This document shows, piece by piece, positions 8,037 to 22,938 of a DNA stretch of 64,000 bases. The DNA is from Halobacillus litoralis (GTDB lineage Bacteria > Bacillota > Bacilli > Bacillales > Halobacillaceae), in contig NZ_WMEZ01000002.1 of NCBI RefSeq assembly GCF_009856415.1, forward strand, positions 558,001 to 622,000, in the 5' to 3' direction. The number at the start of each line of letters is the position of its first letter. The stretch's first letter is position 1. The notes under the pieces were generated by a model. That model worked only from the letters and a program-made list of their open reading frames with translations, was not told where the DNA came from and searched no databases. The translations under genes were made by a program, and so were the position numbers.

Positions 8037-9347
8037 TTATAATGTCGATACTGATTCGCTTGGTTCGTGATCTTCTGAATAAACTTCTTCTTCTCTGACA
8101 CGCTCAATATCAGCGCCGAGTGTAGCTAATTTCTCAGCAAAATCCACATATCCGCGATCCAAGTGCTTAAGTTCCGTTACCCTTGTATATCCGTCAGCAA
8201 CTAAGCCTGCAAGAATCAAGGCAGCACCGGCTCTCAAGTCGGTTGCGGCAACTTCTGCACCTTGTAGGGAAGATGGTCCTTCTACGATGACACTGCGACC
8301 CTCGATTTTCAAATTCGCGTTCATACGACGGAATTCTTCTACATGCATGAAACGATTTTCAAAAACAGTTTCTGTAATGACGCTCGTGCCTGCTGCATTC
8401 AGCATCAGAGCCATCATTTGAGATTGCATGTCTGTCGGGAAACCAGGGTGTGGCATCGTTTTGATGTCTGTTGCTTGAAGAATATCTGGTCCAATAACAC
8501 GAAGACCACTTTCTTCTTCTTGAATGATGACGCCCATCTCTTCCATTTTGGATACAAGGGGACGTAAATGTTCGTGCATGGCACCTTGTACGAGAACATT
8601 CCCTCCAGTAATCGCTGCAGCTATCATGAATGTACCTGCTTCAATTCGATCCGGAATGATGGTATGAGTCGCACCCGTGAGCTTCTCAACACCTTCGATG
8701 CGGATCGTTTCTGTTCCTGCACCGACGATGTTTGCGCCCATTTTATTCAAATAATTGGCCAGGTCGACAATTTCCGGTTCCTTCGCACAGTTCTCAAGAA
8801 TTGTCTTTCCTTCTGCAAGAGCTGCAGCCATCATGACGTTTTCTGTCGCACCTACACTTGGAACATCGAAGTAAATTTTCGCGCCTTTTAAGCGGCCGTT
8901 CACTTCAGCTTCAACATACCCGTTTCCAACGGTTACTTCAGCTCCCATTGCCTCAAAGCCTTTCAGGTGCTGATCAATCGGACGTGAACCAATGGCACAT
9001 CCTCCTGGCATAGCAACCTTAGCATGGCCATACCGGGCCAAAAGTGGTCCCAGTACAAGAACAGAGGCGCGCATCTTTCTTACATATTCAATTGGTGCTT
9101 CTGTTTCCAATACATTAGAAGCATCTACCGTGACTGTATTCCCCACCATATTTACATCTGCATTCATATGTCGGATCACTTCATTGATCGTATATACATC
9201 AGCTAAAGCGGGTACTTCGTGCAGTACGCTTTTTCCTTCACTTGCGATAATACTTGCTGCGATGACAGGCAGTACGGCATTCTTGGCACCTTCTGCTTTC
9301 ACGGTACCATTCAGCTGCCTCCCACCACGGACGATGATTTTTTCCAA
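8037..9347 (-). CDS. murAA: UDP-N-acetylglucosamine 1-carboxyvinyltransferase MurA (MurAA)
   Basis: The 436-residue enzyme transfers enolpyruvate from PEP to UDP-GlcNAc, the first committed step of peptidoglycan synthesis in the cytoplasm. It has the EPT barrel from end to end, the substrate loop motif [21 protein letters not shown] at the N-terminus and the catalytic Cys in [15 protein letters not shown]. Its place between ywmB and spoIID matches murAA of B. subtilis, the essential copy; the second copy is at 39694-40980. The acidic C-terminal tail ([18 protein letters not shown]) extends past the domain. Confidence 0.95.
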   Translation of the reverse strand: MEKIIVRGGRQLNGTVKAEGAKNAVLPVIAASIIASEGKSVLHEVPALADVYTINEVIRHMNADVNMVGNTVTVDASNVLETEAPIEYVRKMRASVLVLGPLLARYGHAKVAMPGGCAIGSRPIDQHLKGFEAMGAEVTVGNGYVEAEVNGRLKGAKIYFDVPSVGATENVMMAAALAEGKTILENCAKEPEIVDLANYLNKMGANIVGAGTETIRIEGVEKLTGATHTIIPDRIEAGTFMIAAAITGGNVLVQGAMHEHLRPLVSKMEEMGVIIQEEESGLRVIGPDILQATDIKTMPHPGFPTDMQSQMMALMLNAAGTSVITETVFENRFMHVEEFRRMNANLKIEGRSVIVEGPSSLQGAEVAATDLRAGAALILAGLVADGYTRVTELKHLDRGYVDFAEKLATLGADIERVREEEVYSEDHEPSESVSTL

Positions 9348-9381
9348 GGTTCATTCTCCTCCGCGTCCATATTCACTATTA

Positions 9382-10089
9382 TTAATATTCAGCAGTTATA
9401 ATGGGTGTGCCAATCGTGATGTTTGTCTCCCCGCCCAAAGTTCGGGTTGCGAATTGTACGTTCATCATTCGATCCCCGGCATCAATGGCCTGATCCCACT
9501 TTTTGGTGTAGCCGGTCCTGCTCGTCCAACCGTTTTCGTCGATTTCATCTATTGTTGTTATGTCGAAAGCTAGTTTGAATTTTTTATACACTAAAACATC
9601 ATCAATAATACCACTAAATTTGGCCTTAATACAAGAGAAATTAGTGACATTTTTTGAGAAAAATCGACGAGATATCTCATTCATGCTTGTTTGATTAATG
9701 TTTGTTAATGAAGGTGTTCCCTGTCCTTCTGTGGTATAAACCACTTCTACATCGCTCCACGCATTTTTTGGAACAATCATGCTAAACCTTTCGATGATTT
9801 GTCCGTTTTTATGACTGTTTTTGACGGTATACTTCACGGCATTCATCGTGATCTCTTCCGTAACGACAGGATCAGACCAATACTTCTTCAGGTCCTTTCT
9901 CAATCGGTCGACCTTTTTTTTCGACACCTTTTCTTTCATCGTTATCGTCCAGCCACTCACTTCAAGCTGCTTATCCGCAGCAAATGACGAAAACTCCATC
10001 AGAGTTTCTTGAGCTCCTGTCATTTCCTGTGGATAAGCACCCGTTCCTATAATAAATAGAGCAATGATTCCAGTCAAAACACTTTTCAT
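9382..10089 (-). CDS. ywmB: YwmB-family secreted protein
   Basis: This 235-residue protein starts with a signal peptide (MKSVLTGIIALFIIGTGAYP) and then has no catalytic motif that I recognise. Position directly upstream of murAA and downstream of ywzB, length, and the pattern of the beta-rich body (WTITMKEKV, the C-terminal ITIGTPIITAEY) fit YwmB, a family that databases describe as TATA-box-binding-like fold of unknown role. I chose the ATG at 10087-10089, which has GGAGG eight bases upstream; the longer frame to 10158 lacks a ribosome site and would bury the signal peptide. Confidence 0.8.
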   Translation of the reverse strand: MKSVLTGIIALFIIGTGAYPQEMTGAQETLMEFSSFAADKQLEVSGWTITMKEKVSKKKVDRLRKDLKKYWSDPVVTEEITMNAVKYTVKNSHKNGQIIERFSMIVPKNAWSDVEVVYTTEGQGTPSLTNINQTSMNEISRRFFSKNVTNFSCIKAKFSGIIDDVLVYKKFKLAFDITTIDEIDENGWTSRTGYTKKWDQAIDAGDRMMNVQFATRTLGGETNITIGTPIITAEY

Positions 10090-10191
10090 TTTGAATGCCT
10101 CCCCAAGCATTTTCTTACTATAAGTTTGACCTGAGAAGAGGACATTCATACGAAACATTTCCTAACAACTTTAGACATTTGTCTATCGTCA

Positions 10192-10425
10192 TTAAAATAA
10201 ATAAATAAGGCTGTTTGACCACTTAATAAAATCAAGAAAGAAATTGCTGACTGTTGTACCTAGAGCAATGGTTACGATTATGAGCAAGGCTCTTGCTTCA
10301 AAGACTTTGTTCTTCCTGAACAATGCATCAAAATTAATTGATTGCAACACCCTCCAAGTAATGATGATGAAAATCAAATGTGAGGTCATGCTAAGAATCG
10401 CTTCTTCCGCAAAGTATTGTTCCAT
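10192..10425 (-). CDS. ywzB: DUF1146 membrane protein YwzB
   Basis: The 77-residue protein has two transmembrane helices (about residues 12-32 and 43-66) linked by a short basic stretch (RKNKVFEARALL). This is the DUF1146/YwzB family, nearly always between atpC and murAA in Bacillaceae. AAGGAG lies eight bases before the ATG. Function unknown; the constant neighbourhood suggests a role in the envelope or with the ATP synthase. Confidence 0.85.
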   Translation of the reverse strand: MEQYFAEEAILSMTSHLIFIIITWRVLQSINFDALFRKNKVFEARALLIIVTIALGTTVSNFFLDFIKWSNSLIYLF

Positions 10426-10601
10426 TTGTTTTGCTCCTTCCCTGGTGAATGTCGAGATCCCTCAATTCTTTATCAACTATTCAAGATAAACTGACAAAAG
10501 AGGGAATAATCCACTCCATTTCCCGGGCAATAATAGACATTTTACATCTTTTTGACGGGACTATCCAAATTTCGCTGGCGAAAAAAGCTGGTATTGTTCA
10601 C

Positions 10602-10630
10602 AAAAAAACTGCTCTCATAAAGAAAGCAGT

Positions 10631-10632
<2 letters not shown>
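10602..10632 (-). terminator. Intrinsic terminator of the atp operon
   Basis: Stem AAACTGCT / AGCAGTTT (10606-10632) overlaps the atpC stop codon and is followed on the minus strand by seven Ts. Confidence 0.85.
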
Positions 10633-11080
<448 letters not shown>

Positions 11081-11107
11081 TCAAGCCCCTCTATCCACCA
11101 GACCTGT

Positions 11108-13427
<2,320 letters not shown>

Positions 13428-13454
13428 TCACCGCCCTTTCTAGCTATGATTCAT

Positions 13455-14969
<1,515 letters not shown>

Positions 14970-14978
14970 TCACCCCTA

Positions 14979-15527
14979 TCATCTATTGTTCGCAGAAACT
15001 AACTTGCGCTCTATGCGGCGAAGTTTTCCACTGACAGAACCATCAAATATGCGATTACCGACTCTCAGGCGAAGGCCGCCGAGGATGGAAGGGTCTACGA
15101 TATTCGTAAGGTTCAACGATTGTTTACCTACTTTCGGTGCAAATGTTTCTGAAATGCGCTGTTTTTCAGCTTCAGAAAGTTCCCTTACAGAGTAAACATC
15201 CGCATCTGCAATACCTTTCGCATCGTTCATCATTTCGATATAAAAACCGATCATATCAATAATGATTTCCTCACGGTGCCTTTCTACCAACAGCTTTAAA
15301 GTATTAACGATTTCTGCAGAAAAAGACTGAAAAGAATCGCCAACAAACTTTTTCTTCTGTTCCATAGAGAACCGTGGGTGGTTCAGGAATGAGATGATTT
15401 CCTTGTTGCCGCGAAAAACATCACGTATAATTACCAATTCGGATTCAAATTGTTCTAGTTTCGACTTTTCTTTTCCAAGTTGAAAAAGTGCGTCTGCATA
15501 GCGTTTAGCAATGATAGATTGACTCAT
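14979..15527 (-). CDS. atpH: ATP synthase F1 delta subunit (peripheral stalk)
   Basis: The 182-residue protein has the family N-terminal six-helix domain ([17 protein letters not shown]) and the C-terminal signature [21 protein letters not shown]. It tops the peripheral stalk and joins the b dimer to F1. Its ATG overlaps the atpF stop by four bases, so the two are translationally coupled. Confidence 0.96.
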   Translation of the reverse strand: MSQSIIAKRYADALFQLGKEKSKLEQFESELVIIRDVFRGNKEIISFLNHPRFSMEQKKKFVGDSFQSFSAEIVNTLKLLVERHREEIIIDMIGFYIEMMNDAKGIADADVYSVRELSEAEKQRISETFAPKVGKQSLNLTNIVDPSILGGLRLRVGNRIFDGSVSGKLRRIERKLVSANNR

Positions 15528-16045
15528 CGCTCTTCGCCTGCCTCATCGATATATTGGTTGATCAGCGCCTCTTGATCCTTTTGTGAAAGTTCTTTCTCAA
15601 TCACTTTCGATGCAATCATGACAGACATGGTTGCCACTTGATCTTTAAGGGCTTGGACTGCTTTTTCTTTCTCCTGCTCAATTTCTTGACGAGCAGATTC
15701 CTTGATGCGTTCAGCTTCAGCACGTGCTGACTCAAGAATATCTCTTTCTTGCTGGCCTGCTGTTTTACGAGCATCCTCAATGATATTCTGTGCATCCTGG
15801 CGTGTCGCTTTCAACTCTTCAGAAGCTTCACGCTGCATGCGTTGCGCTTCTTCACGACTTTTTTCGGCCGTGTTGATTTCATTTGCTACATAATCTTCAC
15901 GTTCTTTCATCATGTTCATCAATGGTCCCCATGCGAACTTACCTAAAAGAGCAAGTAAACCAAGGAAGAAAACAAGTTGAATGATCATGTCACCTATATT
16001 AAGCCCTCCAGCTCCGAGGACCAGACTCTCTGTGAATCCTTGCAC
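15524..16045 (-). CDS. atpF: ATP synthase Fo b subunit
   Basis: The 173-residue protein has one N-terminal membrane helix ([20 protein letters not shown]) and then a long charged coiled coil with right-handed hendecad character ([18 protein letters not shown]), forming the stator dimer. I place the start at the GTG at 16043-16045, since AGAGGAG lies eight bases upstream; the in-frame ATG at 16069 overlaps and precedes that ribosome site. A 234-bp gap with three possible hairpins separates it from atpE. Confidence 0.93.
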   Translation of the reverse strand: MQGFTESLVLGAGGLNIGDMIIQLVFFLGLLALLGKFAWGPLMNMMKEREDYVANEINTAEKSREEAQRMQREASEELKATRQDAQNIIEDARKTAGQQERDILESARAEAERIKESARQEIEQEKEKAVQALKDQVATMSVMIASKVIEKELSQKDQEALINQYIDEAGEER

Positions 16046-16279
16046 AGTTTTCACTCCTCTCCACACCATCTCGTAACAGGTTTACACTTCATTAATTCCG
16101 CAGCCCTATCTGTTGATGCTAGGGCTAGACAAGCGAAAAACCCGGCTTCCGCTGTAAAATACAGCTTCCGTCGAAGTTTTCTTACCGTGACTTTCGGGTA
16201 TAAAGTTTTCGTAAGGTATAAAGGAAAGGCGAAGATCGATGGAGTTGAACTTCGCCATAAGCGTATATGCTCGTCCTAA
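16046..16279 (-). other. Structured 234-bp spacer inside the atp operon (atpE-atpF)
   Basis: This is far longer than the other gaps in the operon (overlap to 72 bp). It holds no open frame but at least three stems: GGCGAAG/CTTCGCC (16228-16256), GCTGTA/TACAGC around 16150-16166, and AGCCCTA/TAGGGCT (16102-16126). None has a good T-run on the minus strand, so they look more like mRNA-stability or processing elements than terminators. Confidence 0.55.
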
Positions 16280-16537
<258 letters not shown>

Positions 16538-16542
16538 TTATA

Positions 16543-17274
<732 letters not shown>

Positions 17275-17289
17275 CTACCTTCCATCATG

Positions 17290-17658
17290 CTAAACTGTTG
17301 ATTTATTGAACAGATAATCTATTAAAATGACAATATAGGCTGCCATTAAGCCCAAAACTACTGCAATCAAATGGAAATATTCTTCAAACTGAAGGGCAAT
17401 GACTACGGCTAAAGCGCCGGAAGCCAATCGCGTAAACGTACCAATTCCTCTTACGGAGCGGTTATCTGCGGAAGCTTCGCCAAGCTTGCGGATCTTTCTT
17501 TGCATGAGCCAGAGGTTGTAGAAGCTCAATGCACTTCCTAGCAGAAGTCCGAGGAAAATCGGTTGCCAAGGGGTGATGCCCCAACCAAGTACAAATAATG
17601 CCAGAAGGTAGAACATCCATTTTCGCTGACGGGTCATCATCTGTTGATATCCTTGCAT
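17290..17658 (-). CDS. atpI: ATP synthase subunit I
   Basis: The 122-residue protein has four transmembrane helices (about residues 13-28, 30-48, 75-90, 94-115) with a short basic loop (MQRKIRKLGEA). AtpI-family proteins help assemble the c-ring and may take part in magnesium supply. GGGAG lies nine bases before the ATG, and the gene starts one base after the stop codon of the upstream gene, so they are coupled. Confidence 0.88.
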   Translation of the reverse strand: MQGYQQMMTRQRKWMFYLLALFVLGWGITPWQPIFLGLLLGSALSFYNLWLMQRKIRKLGEASADNRSVRGIGTFTRLASGALAVVIALQFEEYFHLIAVVLGLMAAYIVILIDYLFNKSTV

Positions 17659-17659
17659 G

Positions 17660-17878
17660 TCAATCGTCTCCCGTGTACGTCCGTACTAAATGAATGGTCC
17701 CATATGTACCTGCACCTAACCCGAGGAGTAATCCTATGATTAAGAAAATGGGTTCCGTGGAAAAGTGACCATCGATCCATTTCCCGAGGAAAACGCCGGC
17801 CAAAGGGCCGCCTGCGAGTTGGGATGTGATCATGCTGGTTAAAGCCATTGCTTTGAAGGGTGGTTCGGTTTGTTTCAT
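17660..17878 (-). CDS. atpZ: AtpZ/AtpI-family small membrane protein
   Basis: The 72-residue protein has two helices (about residues 13-31 and 39-60) with the family motif LAGGPLAGVFLGKWIDGHF. It is the first gene of the atp operon, where alkaliphilic and halophilic bacilli carry atpZ; AtpZ with AtpI has been linked to magnesium/calcium transport and c-ring assembly. GGAGG lies eight bases before the ATG at 17876-17878; the in-frame start at 17893 overlaps the ribosome site. Confidence 0.8.
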   Translation of the reverse strand: MKQTEPPFKAMALTSMITSQLAGGPLAGVFLGKWIDGHFSTEPIFLIIGLLLGLGAGTYGTIHLVRTYTGDD

Positions 17879-17957
17879 CCGCTCTTCCTCCACAATTTTC
17901 TAGTGGCTGAAAACCTTGTATGTCACTTATGAAAACCTTATCATTCCACACTATGTA

Positions 17958-17986
17958 AGAATACAATAGGGGTGGTTTGATGTCAA
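17958..17986 (-). promoter_or_regulatory. Sigma-A promoter of the atp operon
   Basis: TTGACA (17981-17986), a 17-bp spacer and TATTCT (17958-17963) lie on the minus strand, 80 bp before the atpZ start. The rest of the 293-bp gap is AT-rich with nothing else I can assign. Confidence 0.8.
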
Positions 17987-18139
17987 TGAGTTTGTGAGTA
18001 AAAGTACAAATGAAAGACAAAATTCGATCACATTTTCGTCACATTTACTTTGGATTTACACACCCTTCAAATATATGGAACACAATACAAATATTATCTA
18101 ATTAAACCACTGGTACTACATAGATTTTTATCTATCACG

Positions 18140-18174
18140 AAAAAACGCTGCGCTTCTATGCGCAACGTTTTTTA
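18140..18174 (-). terminator. Terminator of the subtilisin-like protease gene
   Basis: Stem AAAAAACGCTGCGC / GCGCAACGTTTTTT with one mismatch overlaps the stop codon; A- and T-runs on both sides make it potentially bidirectional. Confidence 0.75.
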
Positions 18175-20331
18175 CCGACTTCCTTCTATATAAATAGGAA
18201 ATGGATAAATCGACTCCTTTTTATTTGTTTTGACGGTTATGATAGCAAGATAGCTCCCCTCTAAGTTCAGATTATCGATATTCACTTCCCCTTCAATCAA
18301 TCCGGGTTGTAAATCTTTTTCATTCAGTAGAGTACCCGCTGTTAACATCGTACCTGCCCGGTATAAGTCGACTCTCAATTCTTCTACACCTTCCGCTAAA
18401 TGGAAACGATAATCAGCCACTCGATCGTTTTGCCAGGAAGTCTCCAGTTCAAACCCTGAGACAATCTCATAACTAGACGTTTCTTTCACAAACACATATG
18501 GAATCGTGTAAACTTTTTCACTTTCTTGTACTTTGAGAAAACCTTCATGGATCCCATCTTCTAAAAAAGCTGCAGATACACGGAGTTCTACTGATAGTTC
18601 CTCCGTTTGGCCGGGATCTATTTCTGTGGCCATTGGTACCGTCCAAGATACACCACTTTCCATCATCGGCTTTTCAATTGAAATGGTAACAGGTTCACTT
18701 TTTAAGTTCTTTATCTTAAGAGGCAGTTGTTTTCGATATATCCGTTCCTCAATTTTCCCGAAAGACAGCGAACTTTGCTCGATGAGCAGTTCTGGCTCCA
18801 GTGCTTCGTTAAGATCAACATAACCAGCCCCTTGCTCTGTAGGTGGGAAAGGCTGGTTTCCTGTCAGGATCAAATCCGCTGTGCTGGTCAGCGCCTGCTT
18901 GACTTCAGCAGGATCCCAGTCTGGATGCGCCTCTTTAATCAACGCTGCCATTCCCGCCACATGAGGAGCAGCCATACTTGTTCCTTGCAACGATTGATAC
19001 CCACCTGGAACGGTACTGTATATATCGACCCCAGGTGCCAGAATATCCGGTTTGATTTCCCAGTTCGTTGTGACAGGCCCTCTCGAGCTGAAGGGAGCAA
19101 CTTGGTCGCCTAAAGAAACATTTATAGTTTCGACCCACTGATTTTGTTGTATAACTTTTTCCTTCAACCATTCCCCTGCTTCATTTGATAGAGATGCTAC
19201 AGGGATCGGCAGTTTCACACCATCCAATCCTCCTTGAAAATTCCCCTCATCATTGTTGTAGATCAATACAGCAACCGCACCTTTTTGGTAAGCCTTGAGA
19301 GCTTTATGACTAAAAGGAATCCCACCTCTTTCAAACAAAACAATCTTTCCACGTACATCCCCATATTCTTCTTCCCCAGTCCCGGCATAGGTGACCGGAT
19401 ACTTCTTCGCTAATTCCCAAGGAACAGACCCAGACATCGTTTGGATTAAAACCTTTTCCCTTTCGCCTGGGACCTTCAGCACAGGAGCCTTCATAGATAA
19501 AGCTGAAGCCCCTACCGTGATCGCGTTCGAAGAAGTAGCGGGAGAGCCGATCGTCCAGCCATCCGGTCCAGAATTGCCTGCAGCTACCACAACCACCGTC
19601 CCTAACTCTATGGCTTTATTCACAGCGTGACTCGTTGGCCAGTCCGGCCCATTTACGTCATTCCCCAAAGAAAGGTTGATGACATCCATCCCGTCTTTGA
19701 CTGCTTCTTCTATCGCGGCAATCACTTGTACAGACGACCCTACTCCTCCAGGGCCTAACGCCCGGTAGGCATACAGGTCAACATCTGGTGCTATTCCTTT
19801 CATTTCTCCATTCGCCCCTACAACACCGGCGACATGTGTGCCATGAATCGTCGCCCCTTCCTCCTCGGTTTCCATAGGATCATCGTCAAAATCAACGGTG
19901 TCATACCCACCTTTGAAATTGTCTTTTAGATCCTGGTGATTGTAGTCGATCCCTGTATCTATAATTCCGACCTTAACGCCTTTCCCTGTTTGCGGATGGC
20001 GCATTTGATTTCTAATCAATTCAGTAGAAAAAGTCGGGCCTTCTTCCACCTCTAATGCTTCGTAGGTGTGTACGGGATGCTGGTTTTTCACAGCATCCAT
20101 CCTAGCCACTTTTTCCAATTCTTCCGCCGTCCCTCTAATGGCTACTCCATTAAAAATGGTATCGTAACTTGTTACTACTTCAAGCCTTGGGAGCCTTCTC
20201 TCTACCTCTTTTAAGAAACTCTCGGGTGATTCGTCTAATTCGACAATGATGGTTACTTCATCGTTCGGTTCAGGAGCACTGAATCCGGTCAATATAAATA
20301 GGCATGTGAAAAAGATAATCCCATATCGCAT
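18172..20331 (-). CDS. Secreted subtilisin-like serine protease with PA domain (S8, Vpr-like)
   Basis: The 719-residue protein begins with a signal peptide (about residues 1-20), then an inhibitor I9-like propeptide (about 25-90), then the S8 catalytic domain: Asp125 in VGIIDTGIDY, His163 in HGTHVAG, and Ser in GTSMAAPHVAG. A PA domain (GKIVLFERGGIPFSHKAL...) is inserted between the His and Ser segments, as in Vpr, which is the closest architecture I know; about 200 residues of beta-rich C-terminal sequence follow. It should act outside the cell on proteins or peptides. The ATG at 20329-20331 has AAGGAG nine bases upstream. It is a single-gene unit. Confidence 0.92.
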   Translation of the reverse strand: MRYGIIFFTCLFILTGFSAPEPNDEVTIIVELDESPESFLKEVERRLPRLEVVTSYDTIFNGVAIRGTAEELEKVARMDAVKNQHPVHTYEALEVEEGPTFSTELIRNQMRHPQTGKGVKVGIIDTGIDYNHQDLKDNFKGGYDTVDFDDDPMETEEEGATIHGTHVAGVVGANGEMKGIAPDVDLYAYRALGPGGVGSSVQVIAAIEEAVKDGMDVINLSLGNDVNGPDWPTSHAVNKAIELGTVVVVAAGNSGPDGWTIGSPATSSNAITVGASALSMKAPVLKVPGEREKVLIQTMSGSVPWELAKKYPVTYAGTGEEEYGDVRGKIVLFERGGIPFSHKALKAYQKGAVAVLIYNNDEGNFQGGLDGVKLPIPVASLSNEAGEWLKEKVIQQNQWVETINVSLGDQVAPFSSRGPVTTNWEIKPDILAPGVDIYSTVPGGYQSLQGTSMAAPHVAGMAALIKEAHPDWDPAEVKQALTSTADLILTGNQPFPPTEQGAGYVDLNEALEPELLIEQSSLSFGKIEERIYRKQLPLKIKNLKSEPVTISIEKPMMESGVSWTVPMATEIDPGQTEELSVELRVSAAFLEDGIHEGFLKVQESEKVYTIPYVFVKETSSYEIVSGFELETSWQNDRVADYRFHLAEGVEELRVDLYRAGTMLTAGTLLNEKDLQPGLIEGEVNIDNLNLEGSYLAIITVKTNKKESIYPFPIYIEGSR

Positions 20332-20421
20332 AAGCTTGTGCTCCTTTTTCCATAGCATTTGTCATAGCTACACGTTTATGCGAAAGCTTCAAAGGATCTT
20401 AAACAAAATGGCAGGATTGTG

Positions 20422-20929
20422 GAAGACTCAGTTTCGAGATGTTTCGTGGTTCGTTATCGTGTTGAGCGCCAGGGGTGGCTGGGAAGCTACTCGCTTTCCT
20501 GTGGGGGACGTGGTGAGCTTCCTCGGACTGCGTCCTGCGGGATCTCACCTAACTCCTTCTCCCACGGGAGTCTCGCAGCTTCCCAACCACCCCATTCGAG
20601 GTATGTGAAAAACGAACCTCTGTACCAAGTTGGAAGGTCTTCCACTACCACACATTTGAGGTGTAATGAGCTCTGGATCAAGCTTTTACGTACTTTGGAG
20701 GTGTTCTAGTCATCCACTTCCCTCAACCATACATGCTCCCCTTTTAGAAGTGGTTTCGAGACACTTCTAAGGTAAAGGGGCGGAGGGAAACGGTGAGACT
20801 CCTATGGGACGTGTGGGACAGGTGAGACCCCGGAAGGCGTAGCCTGAGGAGGCTCACCGCCCGCCCCATGGAAAGCGAACATTTTCCCAGAGCCCCTAGA
20901 ACCAACAATTGTCTCGAAACTGAGTCTTC
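20422..20929. repeat. Inverted-repeat intergenic element, copy R2 (508 bp, type 1 - middle - type 2)
   Basis: The ends are a perfect inverted repeat: GAAGACTCAGTTTCGAGA (20422-20439) and its complement (20912-20929). A type-1 module (GGGGTGGCTGGGAAGCT to its complement, about 20472-20598), a middle of about 130 bp and a type-2 module (from GGGGCGGAGGG at 20777) follow. The apical hairpins are GGAC-GCA-GTCC and AGGC-GTA-GCCT. Outside the repeats, the left flank reads TGGCAGGATTGTG and the right flank AAGTAAAGGGAGC. It starts 91 bp before the protease start codon and ends 43 bp before the mnaA terminator. Open frames inside it are by-products of the palindromes. Confidence 0.9.
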
Positions 20930-20971
20930 AAGTAAAGGGAGCTATTATGGAAGTAGGTTCGTTGGATGATA

Positions 20972-21008
20972 AAGAAAAAGGACGGGGTCTTGGTGACCTC
21001 GTCCTTTT
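20972..21008 (-). terminator. Intrinsic terminator of upp-mnaA
   Basis: Stem AAAAGGACGGGGTC / GACCTCGTCCTTTT (one G-T pair) at 20976-21008 with A- and T-runs. Confidence 0.85.
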
Positions 21009-21017
21009 GAGTGATTC

Positions 21018-22166
21018 TTATTCAATTTCAAATGGTGCTGGTTTGTCTTCGCGGTGTTTGAAGAAGTAACGAATTGCCTCTGCGATGCGTGCAGAAGCTT
21101 GTCCGTCTCCATAAGGGTTTGAGGCTTTAGCCATCGCTTCGTGTTTCTGATCATCAGATAACAATTCATGAGCCAGATGGAAAATATGATCCTCTTCCGT
21201 TCCTGCAAGCTTCAGAGTACCTGCTTCAATCCCCTCCGGACGTTCTGTTGTGTCACGAAGGACAAGGACAGGGACACCCAAAGAAGGAGCTTCTTCTTGA
21301 ACGCCACCTGAATCGGTCAAAATGAGGTGAGCTCTTGATGCGAAATTGTGGAAATCGATGACATCAAGAGGTTCAATCAGCTTGATTCGATCGTCATTTC
21401 CTAAAATTTCGTCAGCTGTCTCTTTCACCACCGGATTCAAGTGAACCGGATAGACGACCTGAATATCGTCATGTTCCTGGACAAGGCGCTTGATGGCGCG
21501 GAACATTTGCTTCATGTTGTTACCGAGGTTTTCACGGCGATGGGCAGTCATAAGGACAAGTCGTTTATCTCCAACTTCCTCTAGCACCTCGGATGCGTAG
21601 TCTTCCGCTACCGTTGTTTGCAAAGCATCAATGGCTGTATTCCCGGTTACAAAAATGTTGTCCTCCGACTTATTTTCAGCAAGAAGATTATCCCTTGATT
21701 TATTCGTCGGTGCAAAATGAAGGTCTGCCATGACACCTGTCAACTGACGATTCATTTCTTCAGGGAACGGAGAGTACTTATTCCAAGTTCTTAGTCCAGC
21801 TTCCACATGTCCGACAGGAATTTGATTGTAGTAAGCAGCCAAGGAAGCTGCAAAAGTCGTTGTCGTATCCCCATGGACAAGCACAACATCCGGTTTCGTT
21901 TCCTTCATCACTTCGTCTAAACCTTCTAAAGCACGTGTAGTTACTTGAGCCAGTGACTGGCGGGCTTTCATGATATCAAGATCAAAATCAGGTTCAATAT
22001 CAAAAATGTTTAGTACTTGATCTAACATCTCTCTGTGTTGGGCGGTTACAGCAACAATTGGTTCGAACTGTTCCGTACGTTTTTTCAATTCAAGAACGAG
22101 CGGTGCCATTTTTATGGCTTCCGGTCTTGTCCCAAATATCGTCATTACTTTAGTGCGTTCTGTCAT
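21018..22166 (-). CDS. mnaA: UDP-N-acetylglucosamine 2-epimerase (non-hydrolysing)
   Basis: The 382-residue GT-B-fold enzyme interconverts UDP-GlcNAc and UDP-ManNAc, supplying teichoic-acid linkage units or exopolysaccharide. Family signatures are FGTRPEAIKMAPLVLEL, VHGDTTTTFAASLAAYY, HVEAGLRTWNKYSPFPEE, MTAHRRENLG and LTDSGGVQEEAPSLG. It lies 30 bp after upp and shares its terminator. In B. subtilis mnaA is at a different teichoic acid locus, as I recall, so the pairing with upp is a local feature of this lineage. Confidence 0.95.
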   Translation of the reverse strand: MTERTKVMTIFGTRPEAIKMAPLVLELKKRTEQFEPIVAVTAQHREMLDQVLNIFDIEPDFDLDIMKARQSLAQVTTRALEGLDEVMKETKPDVVLVHGDTTTTFAASLAAYYNQIPVGHVEAGLRTWNKYSPFPEEMNRQLTGVMADLHFAPTNKSRDNLLAENKSEDNIFVTGNTAIDALQTTVAEDYASEVLEEVGDKRLVLMTAHRRENLGNNMKQMFRAIKRLVQEHDDIQVVYPVHLNPVVKETADEILGNDDRIKLIEPLDVIDFHNFASRAHLILTDSGGVQEEAPSLGVPVLVLRDTTERPEGIEAGTLKLAGTEEDHIFHLAHELLSDDQKHEAMAKASNPYGDGQASARIAEAIRYFFKHREDKPAPFEIE

Positions 22167-22196
22167 GAGTGCTCCTCCTTTAATGAGGAAGTGGTT

Positions 22197-22829
22197 TTAT
22201 TTCGTTCCGTACAAGCGGTCTCCTGCATCTCCTAAACCTGGTACGATGTATCCTTTTTCGTTCAATTTCTCATCAAGAGCGGCAAGATAGATGTCCACAT
22301 CAGGATGTTCTTCCTGCACTGCCTCCACACCTTCCGGGGCCGCTACTAGACACATCAAACGAATTTGTCGTGCTCCACGTTTCTTCAAGGAGTGGATTGC
22401 TTCATTGGCTGATCCGCCTGTCGCAAGCATCGGATCGATGACAATCAGTTCACGTTCTTCGATATCACTTGGAAGCTTCACATAATACTCGACGGGCTGC
22501 AATGTTTCTGGATCGCGGTAAAGTCCGACGTGTCCGATCTTTGCAGCAGGAATCAATTGGATAATTCCATCCACCATACCAAGCCCAGCTCTTAGAATAG
22601 GAACAAGTCCGATCTTTTTCCCTGTTAGTACTTTCGCCTTCGCATCCTCTACGACTGGTGTATCGATAGACACTTCTTCCAGTGGAAGGTCTCGGGTGAT
22701 TTCAAAGGCCATAAGTGCTGCCACTTCATCTACTAATTCACGGAAGTCTTTCGTCCCTGTTTCTTTTTTACGTATGTACGTCAACTTATGTTGAATCAAT
22801 GGGTGATCCAGTACATAAACGTTTGCCAT
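22197..22829 (-). CDS. upp: Uracil phosphoribosyltransferase
   Basis: The 210-residue enzyme makes UMP from uracil and PRPP. It has the PRPP loop [16 protein letters not shown] and the uracil-binding C-terminus ([20 protein letters not shown]). I place the start at the second ATG (22827-22829), nine bases after AAGGAG; the first ATG, six bases earlier, is only three bases from it. A sigma-A promoter lies at 22866-22894. Genes upp, glyA, ywlG, rpiB stand in the B. subtilis order. Confidence 0.96.
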   Translation of the reverse strand: MANVYVLDHPLIQHKLTYIRKKETGTKDFRELVDEVAALMAFEITRDLPLEEVSIDTPVVEDAKAKVLTGKKIGLVPILRAGLGMVDGIIQLIPAAKIGHVGLYRDPETLQPVEYYVKLPSDIEERELIVIDPMLATGGSANEAIHSLKKRGARQIRLMCLVAAPEGVEAVQEEHPDVDIYLAALDEKLNEKGYIVPGLGDAGDRLYGTK

Positions 22830-22865
22830 TGCCATTCACTCCTTCTGAAAATTTACATCCTTTAA

Positions 22866-22894
22866 ATTGTACAGAAAAAGAAACCTCTCCGCAA
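22866..22894 (-). promoter_or_regulatory. Sigma-A promoter of upp
   Basis: TTGCGG (22889-22894), 17-bp spacer and TACAAT (22866-22871) on the minus strand. It lies between repeat copy R3 and the gene, so the element is upstream of the promoter. Confidence 0.7.
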
Positions 22895-22938
22895 CCTATC
22901 AGCGTATTACGAATTATTACAGAATTGCTCCCATTGTG

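Noticed and set aside
9382-9573. Plus-strand frame covering murAA and ywmB (8992-9573)
   Set aside because: It is a shadow of two well-supported minus-strand genes and has no family pattern.
20419-20709. Open frame of about 96 codons inside element R2, with similar frames in R3, R4, R6 and R7
   Set aside because: The frames share peptide pieces only because the palindromic modules are repeated; they have no ribosome site, differ in length and frame, and run on both strands.
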